Shown: positions 19,151-26,908, numbered from the stretch's first letter. The stretch is DNA of 64,000 nt from Pseudomonas sp. GCEP-101 (GCF_025133575.1 NZ_CP104011.1:5092965-5156964), one strand, 5' to 3'. The notes: generated from the sequence alone by a model not told the origin. A program made the numbers and translations.

Positions 19151-19291
19151 ATGACCCCGTTCCAGCGCTTCGCCGATCCGAGCCTCGCCCTGCTGCGAGA
19201 GCCTCCGCGCGTACGCAAGATCGATACCGCGCTGCGCCGTCGCCGCAGCGTGCTGTTCGCCTTCACCTTCTCCCCGCCCGCCGGCTGCTGA
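19151..19291 (+). CDS. Possible 46-residue leader peptide or small protein upstream of the MFS gene
   Basis: The frame starts MTPFQRFADPSLALL and ends FAFTFSPPAGC, with an Arg-rich middle (ALRRRRSV). It has host-like codon use and lies 120 bp before the MFS start, but it lacks a clear Shine-Dalgarno sequence. It could be a regulatory leader peptide, a small protein, or chance. No known family is recognised. Confidence 0.3.
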   Translation: MTPFQRFADPSLALLREPPRVRKIDTALRRRRSVLFAFTFSPPAGC

Positions 19292-19411
19292 GCCGGACGC
19301 CGCGCGTTCGCGCTGGCATTTCCGCATTCCGATTCCGCCCACCGGCAGCCGCCGCGGGCTCGCATGCATTGGTACGCCCGCCGCTGGAAAGCTCGGGCAA
19401 GAGAAGGTTTC

Positions 19412-20581
19412 ATGACTACCCCAACTACCCTCGACAAACCGCTGCTGGCGGTGCTGCTGTTCGCCGTCTCCATCGTCGGCCTGAGCCTGGGTGCAACGCT
19501 CCCGCTGGTGGCGCTGCGCCTGCTGGACAACGGCGCCAGCGCGCTGCAGATCGGCATCCTCTCGGCCGTGCCGGCGGCCGGCATGATCCTCGCCGCCACC
19601 CTGGTGGACCGCGCCTGCCAGCTGATGAGCCGGCGCCGCCTGTACCTGCTGTGCTTCGTGCTGTGTACCGCGAGCACCGCCGCCATCGAGTTCAGCAGCC
19701 ACTCCCTCTGGCTGCTGGCCGCGGCGCGGCTGGCACTGGGTGTCGGCATGGGCATCGCCATCATCCTTGGCGAGGCCTGGGTCAACGAGCTGTGCGGCGA
19801 GAACAATCGCGGCACCATCGTGGCCCTCTACGCCACCAGCTTCACCGCCTTCCAGCTGCTCGGCCCGACCCTGGTGGCGCTGCTCGGCGCGCAGACGCCC
19901 TGGGTGGTGCTGCTGGTCAGCGCCGGGCACCTGATCGCCCTGGCCACTGTGGCCATCGCCATGCCCGAGGAGGGCCTGCATGAGCACGTGGAGGAGCCGC
20001 GCAGCTTCTCCCTCGCCGGTTTCCTGCGGGTCGCCCCGGCCCTGTGCATGGGCGTGCTGTTCTTCTCCTTCTTCGACAGCGTGGTCCTGTCGCTCTTCCC
20101 GGTCTACGCCTCCAGCCACGGCTACGCGGTGGGCATCGCCGCGTTCATGGCCACGGTGATCCTGCTCGGCGACATGCTCTGCCAGTTGCCGCTGGGCTGG
20201 CTCTCCGATCGGGTCGATCGCCCCGCCCTGCACCTCGCCTGCGGTGTCGCGGCGATGCTGATCGGCCTCGGCCTGCCCTGGCTGATCGGCCAGCCGTCAC
20301 TGCTGTGGCCGGCGCTGATGCTGCTGGGCGCGGTGGCCGGCGGCGTCTATACCCTGGCGCTGGTGCTGATCGGCCAGCGTTTCCGCGGTCGCGACCTGGT
20401 CACCGCCAACGCCGCCGCCGGCATGCTCTGGGGTGTCGGCAGCCTGCTCGGGCCGCTGCTCAGCGGCAGCCTGATGGACCTCGGCCCGCAGGGCGTGCCG
20501 GTGGCCCTGGCACTGGCTGCCGGCCTGTTCGTGGCCACGGCGGCGGCGTCGCTCAAGCGCAGCGCCGCGCGCACCGCCTGA
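19412..20581 (+). CDS. Major facilitator superfamily transporter
   Basis: This 389-residue protein has about 12 hydrophobic helices in two six-helix halves. The loop between helices 2 and 3 reads DRACQLMSRRRLYLL, matching the family's D-x-x-[GS]-R-[RK] region, and the later counterpart is LGWLSDRVDRPALH. Such proteins export drugs or small metabolites by proton coupling. The start at 19412 follows GAGAAGG. It is monocistronic, with the REP array before it and the regulated guanidine operon after it. Substrate unknown. Confidence 0.85.
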   Translation: MTTPTTLDKPLLAVLLFAVSIVGLSLGATLPLVALRLLDNGASALQIGILSAVPAAGMILAATLVDRACQLMSRRRLYLLCFVLCTASTAAIEFSSHSLWLLAAARLALGVGMGIAIILGEAWVNELCGENNRGTIVALYATSFTAFQLLGPTLVALLGAQTPWVVLLVSAGHLIALATVAIAMPEEGLHEHVEEPRSFSLAGFLRVAPALCMGVLFFSFFDSVVLSLFPVYASSHGYAVGIAAFMATVILLGDMLCQLPLGWLSDRVDRPALHLACGVAAMLIGLGLPWLIGQPSLLWPALMLLGAVAGGVYTLALVLIGQRFRGRDLVTANAAAGMLWGVGSLLGPLLSGSLMDLGPQGVPVALALAAGLFVATAAASLKRSAARTA

Positions 20582-20602
20582 TGCCTCAATAGAAGGCAAG
20601 GC

Positions 20603-20617
20603 GCATCGACTTGGTGC
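20603..20617 (+). promoter_or_regulatory. NtrC-like enhancer site upstream of the guanidine-riboswitch operon
   Basis: GCATCGACTTGGTGC resembles NtrC sites such as those at E. coli glnA (GCAC-N7-GGTGC type): both half sites are recognisable and the TTGGTGC half is perfect. It lies about 90-100 bp before the sigma-54 promoter at 20706, a normal enhancer distance. Single site only; moderate confidence. Confidence 0.5.
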
Positions 20618-20705
20618 CCGCCTGCAGGTCGGCGGCACCCTCCGCGAACCCGGGGTTTCAGCTAAACGATTGAAATCCCCGGTGGTTTTTCCGCAGCGGG
20701 AAAAC

Positions 20706-20721
20706 TGGCATTTCAATTGCT
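20706..20721 (+). promoter_or_regulatory. Sigma-54 (RpoN) promoter of the guanidine-riboswitch operon
   Basis: TGGCATTTCAATTGCT matches the consensus TGGCACG-N4-TTGCW at 10 of 12 defined positions, with the required 10 bp between the GG (-24) and GC (-12) pairs. Transcription should start near 20732, about 80 nt before the riboswitch aptamer. Confidence 0.75.
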
Positions 20722-20811
20722 CTGTCCCCTGCAACGGGATGCATCACCCACGGCAAGGCAGCCACCGGGTGGGCGAACGCAGCAAGGCACACAGTGGAGT
20801 TGCACCACAGG

Positions 20812-20909
20812 CGAACTAGGGTTCCGGTCTTTCGCGAGAAGGGCGTCTGGTCCGAGAGTTTTCCGGCCCTAGGGACAGGGCTACACGGCGGGAGAAAAGC
20901 CCGGGAGAC
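20812..20909 (+). ncRNA. Guanidine-I (ykkC) riboswitch aptamer
   Basis: All the signature blocks of the ykkC class are present in order: CTAGGGTTCCG (20816-20826), GGTCCGAGAG (20849-20858), ACACGGCGGGA (20883-20893) and AAAAGCCCGGGAGA (20895-20908). The ligand of subtype 1 is free guanidinium. Subtype-2 variants bind ppGpp, PRPP or nucleotides, and I could not score them against each other by eye. The aptamer ends 45 nt before the first gene, whose site TAGGAG (20941-20946) could be sequestered, so control may be translational or by attenuation. Confidence 0.9.
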
Positions 20910-20953
20910 GTGATGTCATCCCGTGCCGATTTCCAACCGTTAGGAGCAATGCC

Positions 20954-21961
20954 ATGACCATGCCGCTTTCCCTGCGTTCCCTGCGCAAGACCCTGCTCGG
21001 TGCCTGTCTGCTTGCTGCCGCCGGGGTCGTGCCGCTGACGCTCCAGGCCGCCGAAAAACTCAAGATCGGCACCGTCGTCTGGGCCGGTTACGCGCCCTTC
21101 TATGTCGCCGACAAACTCGACCTCTACAAGCCCCACGGCCTGAAGGTGGAGCTGCAGTTCTTCAACGACCCGGCGCTGATCCCCACCGCGATGACTGGCG
21201 GCGCCCTGGACGGCGGCATGCTCACCTACGACCAGGTGGTCGGCGGCGTCGCCAAGGGCCAGCCCTACCGCGTGGTGATGCCCATCGACTTCTCCAACGG
21301 CGGCGATGCCATCGTCGCGGACAAATCGATCACCTCCGTCGCCGATTTCAAGGGCAAGAAGATCGGTTTCAACCCGCTCTCGCCGTCCGACTTCCTGCTC
21401 GCCTATGCGCTCAAGAGCCACGGCCTGAGCGACAAGGACATCAGCCCGGTGAACATGACGCCCGAGGGCATCCCCGGCGCCATGGCCTCCGGCAGCCTGC
21501 CGGTGGGCGTGACCTACGAGCCCAACGTCTCGCAGATCCTCGGCATGCCCGGTGACAAGTTCCACGTCGTGTACTCCTCCAAGGACGCGCCGGGCCTGAT
21601 CACCGACGTGCTGGTGTTCAACCAGGCGGTGATCGGCAAGCGCCAGAAGGCGATCACCGCGATGATCCAGGGCTACGCCGACGGGCTGGCCTACATGAAG
21701 GCGCACCCGGACGAATCCGCCGAGATCATTGGCAAGGTGCTGGGCGTCAGCGCCACCGAAGCCAAGGAGCAGATGGCCGGGGTGTACAACATCCCGCTGG
21801 CGGAGATGAGCAGGAACTTCGAGAAGTCCGACGCCACCAGTTCCTTCTTCGGCAGCGGCGCGGTGATCGCCCAGTTGCTCAAGGACAACAGCCAGATCCC
21901 GGCGATCCCCGACCTCGCCCAGACCTTCGACGCGCAGTTCGTCCAGGCCCTCGCCCAGTAA
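20954..21961 (+). CDS. ABC transporter substrate-binding protein (nitrate/taurine/NMT1 type)
   Basis: This 335-residue periplasmic binding protein has a signal peptide with basic start (LRSLRKTLL), hydrophobic core and cleavage after LQAA (about residue 32). The mature part begins KLKIGTVVWAGYAPFYVADKL, the typical opening of NMT1/THI5-like, nitrate/sulfonate-type binding proteins, and continues with a TGGALDGGMLTYDQ ligand-loop segment. Together with the permease at 26905 and the ATPase at 27741 it makes a complete importer, although seven ORFs separate it from them. It is the first gene after the guanidine-I riboswitch; GTTAGGAG is its ribosome binding site. The ligand is inferred to be a guanidine-related nitrogen compound. 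Confidence 0.9.
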   Translation: MTMPLSLRSLRKTLLGACLLAAAGVVPLTLQAAEKLKIGTVVWAGYAPFYVADKLDLYKPHGLKVELQFFNDPALIPTAMTGGALDGGMLTYDQVVGGVAKGQPYRVVMPIDFSNGGDAIVADKSITSVADFKGKKIGFNPLSPSDFLLAYALKSHGLSDKDISPVNMTPEGIPGAMASGSLPVGVTYEPNVSQILGMPGDKFHVVYSSKDAPGLITDVLVFNQAVIGKRQKAITAMIQGYADGLAYMKAHPDESAEIIGKVLGVSATEAKEQMAGVYNIPLAEMSRNFEKSDATSSFFGSGAVIAQLLKDNSQIPAIPDLAQTFDAQFVQALAQ

Positions 21962-22015
21962 GGCGCCCACCTACCGCTCCTGCCGGGAGGGCGGGAGCGC
22001 CCACGGAGGTTCTTC

Positions 22016-23038
22016 ATGTCCGCGTCCCTGTACCGCTACGCCGATGGCCGGCTGCCCAACAGCCTGGCCCTGGCCTATGCCTTCGGTGGTTACGCTGCCG
22101 GCTTCGCCCAGCTGTTCGCCGATAGCTGGCTGCTCAACGCCGCCGGCACCCTGCTGCTGGGCCACGCGATGATCGTCGCGGCGTACCTGATCCATGAATT
22201 CGCCCACGGCACCATCTTCGCCCGGCCCGAGCACAACACCTGGGCCGGCGAGGCCTGCAGCTGGTTGTGCGGCAGCTGCTACGCCGGCTTCCAGGACCTG
22301 CGCCGCAAGCACATGCGCCACCACGTCGACCGCGCCGACGTGATCACCTTCGACACCAAGGCCTTCCTCGCCCGCAGCCCGCGCTGGGTGCGCGGCCTGG
22401 TACTGGCCGCCGAATGGGCCTACGTGCCGGCCATCGAGCTGATCATGCATTACTACGTGATCCTCCTGCCCTTCATCACCGACAACCCCCGCCATCGCGC
22501 CAACCGCCGCCGAGTGGCGCTGACCCTGCTGGTGCGCGGCGCGCTGTTCGCCGGGGTGGCGGCGGCGTCGCCCAAGGCGCTGGTGCTCTATTTCGTCGCC
22601 TGGACGCTGATGATCGTGGTCCTGCGTTTCACCGACGCCTACCAGCACACCTACGATGCTTTCGCGGTGCTGGAGGACGGCGGCAAGATCCCCAACGACA
22701 AGGCCCGCGACCGCACCTACGAACAGATGAACACCTACTCCAACGTGGTCTCGGTGCGCTGGCCGGTGCTCGATCTGCTGCTGCTCAACTTCGCCTACCA
22801 CAACGCCCACCACGAGAAGCCCGTCGCGCCCTGGTACCGCCTGCGCAGGCTGCACCACGAGCTGTACGGCGAGGACTACGCCCAGCTGCTGCCGATGCAC
22901 CTGCTGTTCAAGAGCTTCCACCAGCACCGCCTGCGCCGCGTGGTGGACGACCACTACGGCGAGGTCGCGCCGGCGGGCAAGGACCGCGCCGATGGCTTCT
23001 ACGGCGCCGTGGGCGTCTCGTTCCTGACGGCGGTCTGA
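22016..23038 (+). CDS. Membrane di-iron fatty-acid-desaturase-type hydroxylase/desaturase
   Basis: This 340-residue membrane protein carries the three histidine boxes of the desaturase/AlkB-type di-iron superfamily: HEFAHG (about residues 61-66), HMRHH (about 99-103) and HNAHHE (about 262-267). Four or so hydrophobic segments separate them. Members use O2 and reducing equivalents to hydroxylate or desaturate C-H bonds. Its place in an operon with guanidine sensing, an importer and hydrolases suggests it oxidises a guanidine-bearing substrate rather than a lipid, for example hydroxylating the carbon next to the guanidino nitrogen to release guanidine. That is inference. The start follows GGAGG by 8 nt. 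No ferredoxin or reductase gene lies next to it. Confidence 0.85.
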   Translation: MSASLYRYADGRLPNSLALAYAFGGYAAGFAQLFADSWLLNAAGTLLLGHAMIVAAYLIHEFAHGTIFARPEHNTWAGEACSWLCGSCYAGFQDLRRKHMRHHVDRADVITFDTKAFLARSPRWVRGLVLAAEWAYVPAIELIMHYYVILLPFITDNPRHRANRRRVALTLLVRGALFAGVAAASPKALVLYFVAWTLMIVVLRFTDAYQHTYDAFAVLEDGGKIPNDKARDRTYEQMNTYSNVVSVRWPVLDLLLLNFAYHNAHHEKPVAPWYRLRRLHHELYGEDYAQLLPMHLLFKSFHQHRLRRVVDDHYGEVAPAGKDRADGFYGAVGVSFLTAV

Positions 23039-23040
23039 AC

Positions 23041-23118
23041 ATGATCGACTACCGGGGCACACGCGTACGCATCACCGACAAGGCGCTGTCGCTCAGGCAT
23101 GGCGGGGTGACGCGATGA
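23041..23118 (+). CDS. Tiny 25-residue ORF between desaturase and SDR genes
   Basis: The ATG lies 2 bp after the desaturase stop. The frame reads MIDYRGTRVRITDKALSL, then seven more residues, and its TGA overlaps the SDR start (ATGA). This exact packing matches the rest of the operon and suggests real translation, either as a small basic peptide or to couple the desaturase to the SDR. No own Shine-Dalgarno is evident. It could equally be an untranslated spacer. Confidence 0.35.
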   Translation: MIDYRGTRVRITDKALSLRHGGVTR

Positions 23119-23867
23119 GCAAACCGCTCGCAGGACAAACCGCGCTGGTCACCGGCGCCACCCAGGGCATTGGCCGAGCCGTCGCCCTGGCACTGGCGGA
23201 GGCCGGCGCGCAGGTGTGGATCAACCACCTCGACCAACCGGAAGCCGCCATTGCGCTGGTGGCTCGCATTGCGGCCGCTGGCGGCCGCGCCCACGCCATT
23301 CAGGCCGACGTCGCGGTGCCGGAACAGGTCGCCGGGATGTTCGCCCGCGTGCTGGCGGACGGCGACCTGGACATCCTGGTGAACAACGCCGGGATCATCC
23401 TGGAAAAGCCTTTTCTCGATACCAGCGAGGACGACTGGGCGACACTGCTCGGCGTCGATCTGCATGCCGTGTACCGCTGCTGTCGCCACGCCCTGACGCA
23501 CATGCAGGCGCGCGGCAGCGGCTGCATCGTCAATATCGCCTCGGAGCTGGGCCAGCTCGGCCGCGAACGCTACGCCGCCTACTGCGCCGCCAAGGCCGGG
23601 GTGATCGGCCTGACCAAGGCGCTGGCGCGGGAATTCGCCCCGCACATCCGCATCAACGGCGTGGCGCCGGGGCCGGTGGACACGCCGATGGTCTCGGTCG
23701 AGCACATGAGCGAGGCGATGATCGCCCGCGAAACCGCGATCCCCGCCGGGCGTCTCGGCCAGCCCGAGGAGATCGCCGCGGCGGTGCTGTTCCTGGTCTC
23801 GCCCGGCGCCAGCTTCTTCCACGGGCAGATGCTCGGCGCCAACGGCGGCGCCTGGATGGGTGCCTGA
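23115..23867 (+). CDS. Short-chain dehydrogenase/reductase (SDR)
   Basis: This 250-residue classical SDR has the NAD(P) motif TGATQGIGRA (about residues 13-22), NNAG (about 90-93), the catalytic Ser in NIASELGQLG, and YCAAK (about 156-160). PGPVDTPM follows the active site as in FabG-like enzymes. The acidic/neutral residue after beta-2 (NHLDQP) leaves NAD versus NADP preference open. The start overlaps the tiny ORF and the stop overlaps the EamA start. In this operon it may oxidise or reduce the alcohol or carbonyl made by the di-iron enzyme (inference). Confidence 0.92.
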   Translation: MSKPLAGQTALVTGATQGIGRAVALALAEAGAQVWINHLDQPEAAIALVARIAAAGGRAHAIQADVAVPEQVAGMFARVLADGDLDILVNNAGIILEKPFLDTSEDDWATLLGVDLHAVYRCCRHALTHMQARGSGCIVNIASELGQLGRERYAAYCAAKAGVIGLTKALAREFAPHIRINGVAPGPVDTPMVSVEHMSEAMIARETAIPAGRLGQPEEIAAAVLFLVSPGASFFHGQMLGANGGAWMGA

Positions 23868-24742
23868 TGCGCGCGGAACTCGTCCTGCTGCTGGGCGCCA
23901 GTATCTGGGGCCTGGGCTGGATGCCCCTGGCGCACTTCGCCGGCCAGGGCCTGTCCGGCATGCCGGTGGTGCTCTGCACCTACGGAATGCTGTGCACGGT
24001 GGCCGTGCCGCTGGTGCTGCGCCAACGCCGGCAATGGTGGCCCCAGCGCGGCGCCCTGCTGGCCATCGGCGCGTTCGGCGGCTGGGCCACCGCCGGGCTG
24101 GTGGCGGCGCTCTCCGAGGGCGACGTGGTGCGCGCCATGCTGCTGTTCTATCTCGCGCCGGTCTGGGGCCTGCTGGGAGGCCGGTTGCTGTTCGGCGAAC
24201 AGCTCACCCCCGCGCGGCTCGGCGCCCTGGCGCTGGCCATGCTCGGCATCGCCCTCACCCTGGGCGTCAGCCGCGAGACCTTTCGCCCGCTGGGACCGAG
24301 CGACTGGCTGGCGCTCTCCGCCGGCTTCGCCTTCGCCCTCAACAACCTCGCCACCCGCGCCGCCGAACAGGTGCCGCTGGCCAGCAAGGCGGTGGTCGGT
24401 TTCATCGGCAGCGCCGCGCTGGGCGGCCTGTTCTGCCTGCTGCAAGGCACGCCACTGCCCACCCTCGACGCTCACCAATGGCTGCAGCTGGCCGGCTTCG
24501 GGCTGTTCTGGCTGGCCGCCATGGGCGCCGCGCAATACGGCTTCAGCCACGTCGAAGCGAGCCGCGCCGCCGTGCTGGTGGTGATCGAGTTGCTGGTCGC
24601 CGTGCTCACTGCCGCCTGGTTCGGCGAGCGCGAACTGGGCCTGCGCGAATGGCTCGGCGGCTCCCTGGTGCTGGCCGCGGCGCTGATCGCCGCGCGCCCG
24701 TCTGCTGACTCTTCCCCCACTCTCTGCGAGGCCGAAACATGA
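23867..24742 (+). CDS. EamA/DMT-family transporter
   Basis: This 291-residue protein has ten hydrophobic helices made of two EamA repeats. It opens LVLLLGASIWGLGWMPLAHFAG, and the second half begins near WLALSAGFAFALNNLATR. DMT proteins usually export amino acids, metabolites or drugs, and the guanidinium exporter Gdx/SugE belongs to the same wider superfamily but is a short four-helix protein, unlike this one. The start overlaps the SDR stop by one base (TGATG), and the stop overlaps the creatininase start. It may export a toxic intermediate such as guanidine, or act in uptake. Confidence 0.87.
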   Translation: MRAELVLLLGASIWGLGWMPLAHFAGQGLSGMPVVLCTYGMLCTVAVPLVLRQRRQWWPQRGALLAIGAFGGWATAGLVAALSEGDVVRAMLLFYLAPVWGLLGGRLLFGEQLTPARLGALALAMLGIALTLGVSRETFRPLGPSDWLALSAGFAFALNNLATRAAEQVPLASKAVVGFIGSAALGGLFCLLQGTPLPTLDAHQWLQLAGFGLFWLAAMGAAQYGFSHVEASRAAVLVVIELLVAVLTAAWFGERELGLREWLGGSLVLAAALIAARPSADSSPTLCEAET

Positions 24743-25518
24743 CTGTCCGCATGGACCAGCTCAGCTGGGTCGAATACGCGCGCCGGGTGCGCGAGCAATC
24801 CCCCGTGGTGTTCCTGCCGTGCGGCGCCACCGAGCAGCACGGCCCGCACCTGCCGCTGGGCACCGATGCGCTGCTGGCCAGTGCGCTGTGCGAAGACGTC
24901 GCCCGCCAGGTCGACGGCCTGGTCGCGCCCGCCCTCTCCTACGGCTACAAGTCGCAGCCCAAGTGCGGCGGCGGTCAGCATTTCTGCGGCACCACCAGCC
25001 TCGACGGGCAGACCCTGATCGCCCTGGTGCGCGACGCCGTGCGCGAGTTCGCCCGCCATGGCGTCACCCGCCTGGTGCTGGTGGATGGGCACTACGAGAA
25101 CCAGTGGTTCGTCACCGAGGGCATCCAGCTCGCCCTGCGTGAACTCTCCTTGCACGAACGGGGCCCTTCCAGCCCGCTGGACGTGATGCGCCTGGAGCAC
25201 TGGGACTTCTGCAGCCAGGCCACGCTCAACGACGTCTTCCCTGACGGCTTCCCCGGCTTCGCCCTGGAGCACGCGGCGGTGATCGAGACCTCGCTGATGC
25301 TGCACTACCTGCCCAACCTGGTGCGCCTGGACCTGATTCCCGACGACGGCCCGGCCGACTTCCCCCCCTACGACATGTACCCCAGCCGCACCGAATGGGT
25401 GCCGCCCTCGGGTGTGCTGTCGTCGGCGCGCGGTTCCAGCCCCGACAAGGGCCTGCGCATGGCGAAGGACATCGTCCAGGGGATCGCCGCCGCGGTGCGC
25501 AAGGAGTTCGCATTGTGA
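24739..25518 (+). CDS. Creatininase-family amidohydrolase (creatinine amidohydrolase homologue)
   Basis: This 259-residue protein matches the length and most landmarks of Pseudomonas creatininase. The metal ligands are present: Glu and His in ATEQHG (about residues 34-36), Asp in LGTDALL (about 45), and His/Glu in DGHYEN (about 118-120). YGYKSQPKCGGGQHF and TSLDGQTL also follow the creatininase pattern. Creatininase opens the cyclic guanidine creatinine to creatine in a Zn/Mn hexamer. Here it may act on creatinine itself or another cyclic guanidine; the family also includes other amide hydrolases. It overlaps both neighbours by 4 bp. No creatinase or sarcosine oxidase gene is in the window. 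Confidence 0.9.
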   Translation: MTVRMDQLSWVEYARRVREQSPVVFLPCGATEQHGPHLPLGTDALLASALCEDVARQVDGLVAPALSYGYKSQPKCGGGQHFCGTTSLDGQTLIALVRDAVREFARHGVTRLVLVDGHYENQWFVTEGIQLALRELSLHERGPSSPLDVMRLEHWDFCSQATLNDVFPDGFPGFALEHAAVIETSLMLHYLPNLVRLDLIPDDGPADFPPYDMYPSRTEWVPPSGVLSSARGSSPDKGLRMAKDIVQGIAAAVRKEFAL

Positions 25519-26153
25519 GCAGTGCCCTGATCGTCATCGACATGCAGCGCGACTTCTGCGCCCCCGGCGGCTACGCCGACCAGGCGGGGCTGGAGATCGG
25601 CCGCCTGCGCGCACCGATCCCCGCCATCTCCCGCCTGCTGGACAGCGCCCGCGCCCAGGGCCTGTTGGTGGTGCACACCCGCGAAGGGCATCGCCCGGAC
25701 CTCAGCGACCTGCACCAAAGCAAACGCCGCCGCGCCGAACAGGCCGGCGCGCCCATCGGCGCCCGCGGCCCGCTGGGCCGCCTGCTGGTGCGCGGCGAAT
25801 ACGGCCACGACCTGATCGACGAGCTGCGCCCGCTGGCCGGCGAGCCGGTGATCGACAAGCCCGGCTACAGCGCCTTCGCCTACACCGACCTGGACCTGCT
25901 GCTGCGCCGCCGCGGCATCGGCCATCTGGTGCTGTGCGGCGTGACAACCGAAGTCTGCGTGTCCTCCACGCTGCGCGCCGGGGTGGAACTGGGCTATGCC
26001 TGCACGCTGGTCAGCGATGCCTGCGGCTCGCCGAGCGCCGAGCTGCACGCCGCCGCCCTGGCGATGGTGGCGGTGGAAGGCGGGCTGTTCGGCCGCGTGC
26101 TGGACAGTCGTTCCGTGCTCGCCGAATGGGAGGAAAACCCGTGCCTGGCCTGA
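25515..26153 (+). CDS. Isochorismatase-like cysteine hydrolase
   Basis: This 212-residue hydrolase has the Asp-Lys-Cys triad of the family: DMQRDF (Asp near residue 9), DKPGYSAF (Lys near 115) and GVTTEVCV (Cys near 139), with the cis-peptide VTTE before the Cys. The family includes N-carbamoylsarcosine amidase, biuret hydrolase and guanylurea hydrolase, all acting on urea- or guanidine-like nitrogen compounds, which fits the riboswitch and the creatininase next door. The exact substrate cannot be read from sequence. The start is GTG overlapping the creatininase stop. The stop overlaps the next gene by 13 bp. Confidence 0.9.
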   Translation: MSSALIVIDMQRDFCAPGGYADQAGLEIGRLRAPIPAISRLLDSARAQGLLVVHTREGHRPDLSDLHQSKRRRAEQAGAPIGARGPLGRLLVRGEYGHDLIDELRPLAGEPVIDKPGYSAFAYTDLDLLLRRRGIGHLVLCGVTTEVCVSSTLRAGVELGYACTLVSDACGSPSAELHAAALAMVAVEGGLFGRVLDSRSVLAEWEENPCLA

Positions 26154-26908
26154 ACCTTCCCGCGGTACCGCCCGCCTACCTCGGCGTCTGGCAACGCACC
26201 CTGCTGACCACCACGGCGGGCATCCACGACACCGGCACCCGCGTCTACTGGCTGCAGACCGAGCGCCTGTTCGCCGACCTGCGCATTCCGCTGCCGGCAC
26301 CCGAAACGCCCGCGCAACTGGCCACCCAGGCCGGATTCGCCGGCATCACCGAGGTCACCGGGGATATCTGCCAGTGGCATCGGGCGATCGACTTCCAGCC
26401 GCCCAACGGCGGCGAGGACATCGGCCGCATGCACTTCGTCGACAGCGAAAAGGTGCTGGAAGACGGCCAGGACGGCAGCTACCACGAGGTCTGGGAACGC
26501 CTGCCGGAATCCCTTGGGCGCAACCGCGGCACCTGGCTGCTGGGCGCCGATGGCCGCCAGGGCTGCCTGCTGCTGGCCGGCGACTGCTTCCTGTTCGCCG
26601 CTGGACGGCGCCTGGCGCTGCCGCACGCCGAGTCCCTGGCCGCGCTGTTCGACGGAGACAACGCCGAGCTGCTGGATTTCGAACTGAGCTTTGGCCGTCA
26701 CCAGGGCGGTGCGATGCCCTGGCAGATCGAGCTGAGCACCCTGCCCGCGCGCATCGCCGCCCGTCTGTTGCCCGCCGACGCCGATCCCGACCACCCCGAC
26801 CTGCTGCGCGACGCCCGCTGGCTCAACCGCCTGGGCGCGAAGCCGCCGGCCGGTGGCTGGCAACCCTGCGAGCGGCCCCTATTCCCCGAAGTGGAGGTGA
26901 CGCCATGA
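26141..26908 (+). CDS. Conserved-looking protein of unknown function in the guanidine operon
   Basis: This 255-residue soluble protein has no signal peptide or membrane helix. The GTG start at 26141 is chosen because GGGAGG lies 7 nt upstream, inside the previous gene, and no better start exists. It is rich in Trp and aromatic residues (YLGVWQRTLL, YWLQTERLFADLRIP, DICQWHRAID), with repeated short hydrophobic strands suggesting a beta-rich, lipocalin-like fold. I do not recognise a named enzyme family and see no obvious catalytic motif. It is locked into the operon by overlaps at both ends, so it probably works on the same substrate or binds a pathway ligand. Confidence 0.8.
   Translation: MPGLNLPAVPPAYLGVWQRTLLTTTAGIHDTGTRVYWLQTERLFADLRIPLPAPETPAQLATQAGFAGITEVTGDICQWHRAIDFQPPNGGEDIGRMHFVDSEKVLEDGQDGSYHEVWERLPESLGRNRGTWLLGADGRQGCLLLAGDCFLFAAGRRLALPHAESLAALFDGDNAELLDFELSFGRHQGGAMPWQIELSTLPARIAARLLPADADPDHPDLLRDARWLNRLGAKPPAGGWQPCERPLFPEVEVTP

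Noticed and set aside
20636..20676. Intrinsic terminator for the MFS gene (CCGGGGTTTCA...TGAAATCCCCGG)
   Set aside because: The inverted repeat is real but imperfectly spaced, and it also lies just upstream of the sigma-54 promoter. I could not decide between terminator and regulatory site, so it is not listed.
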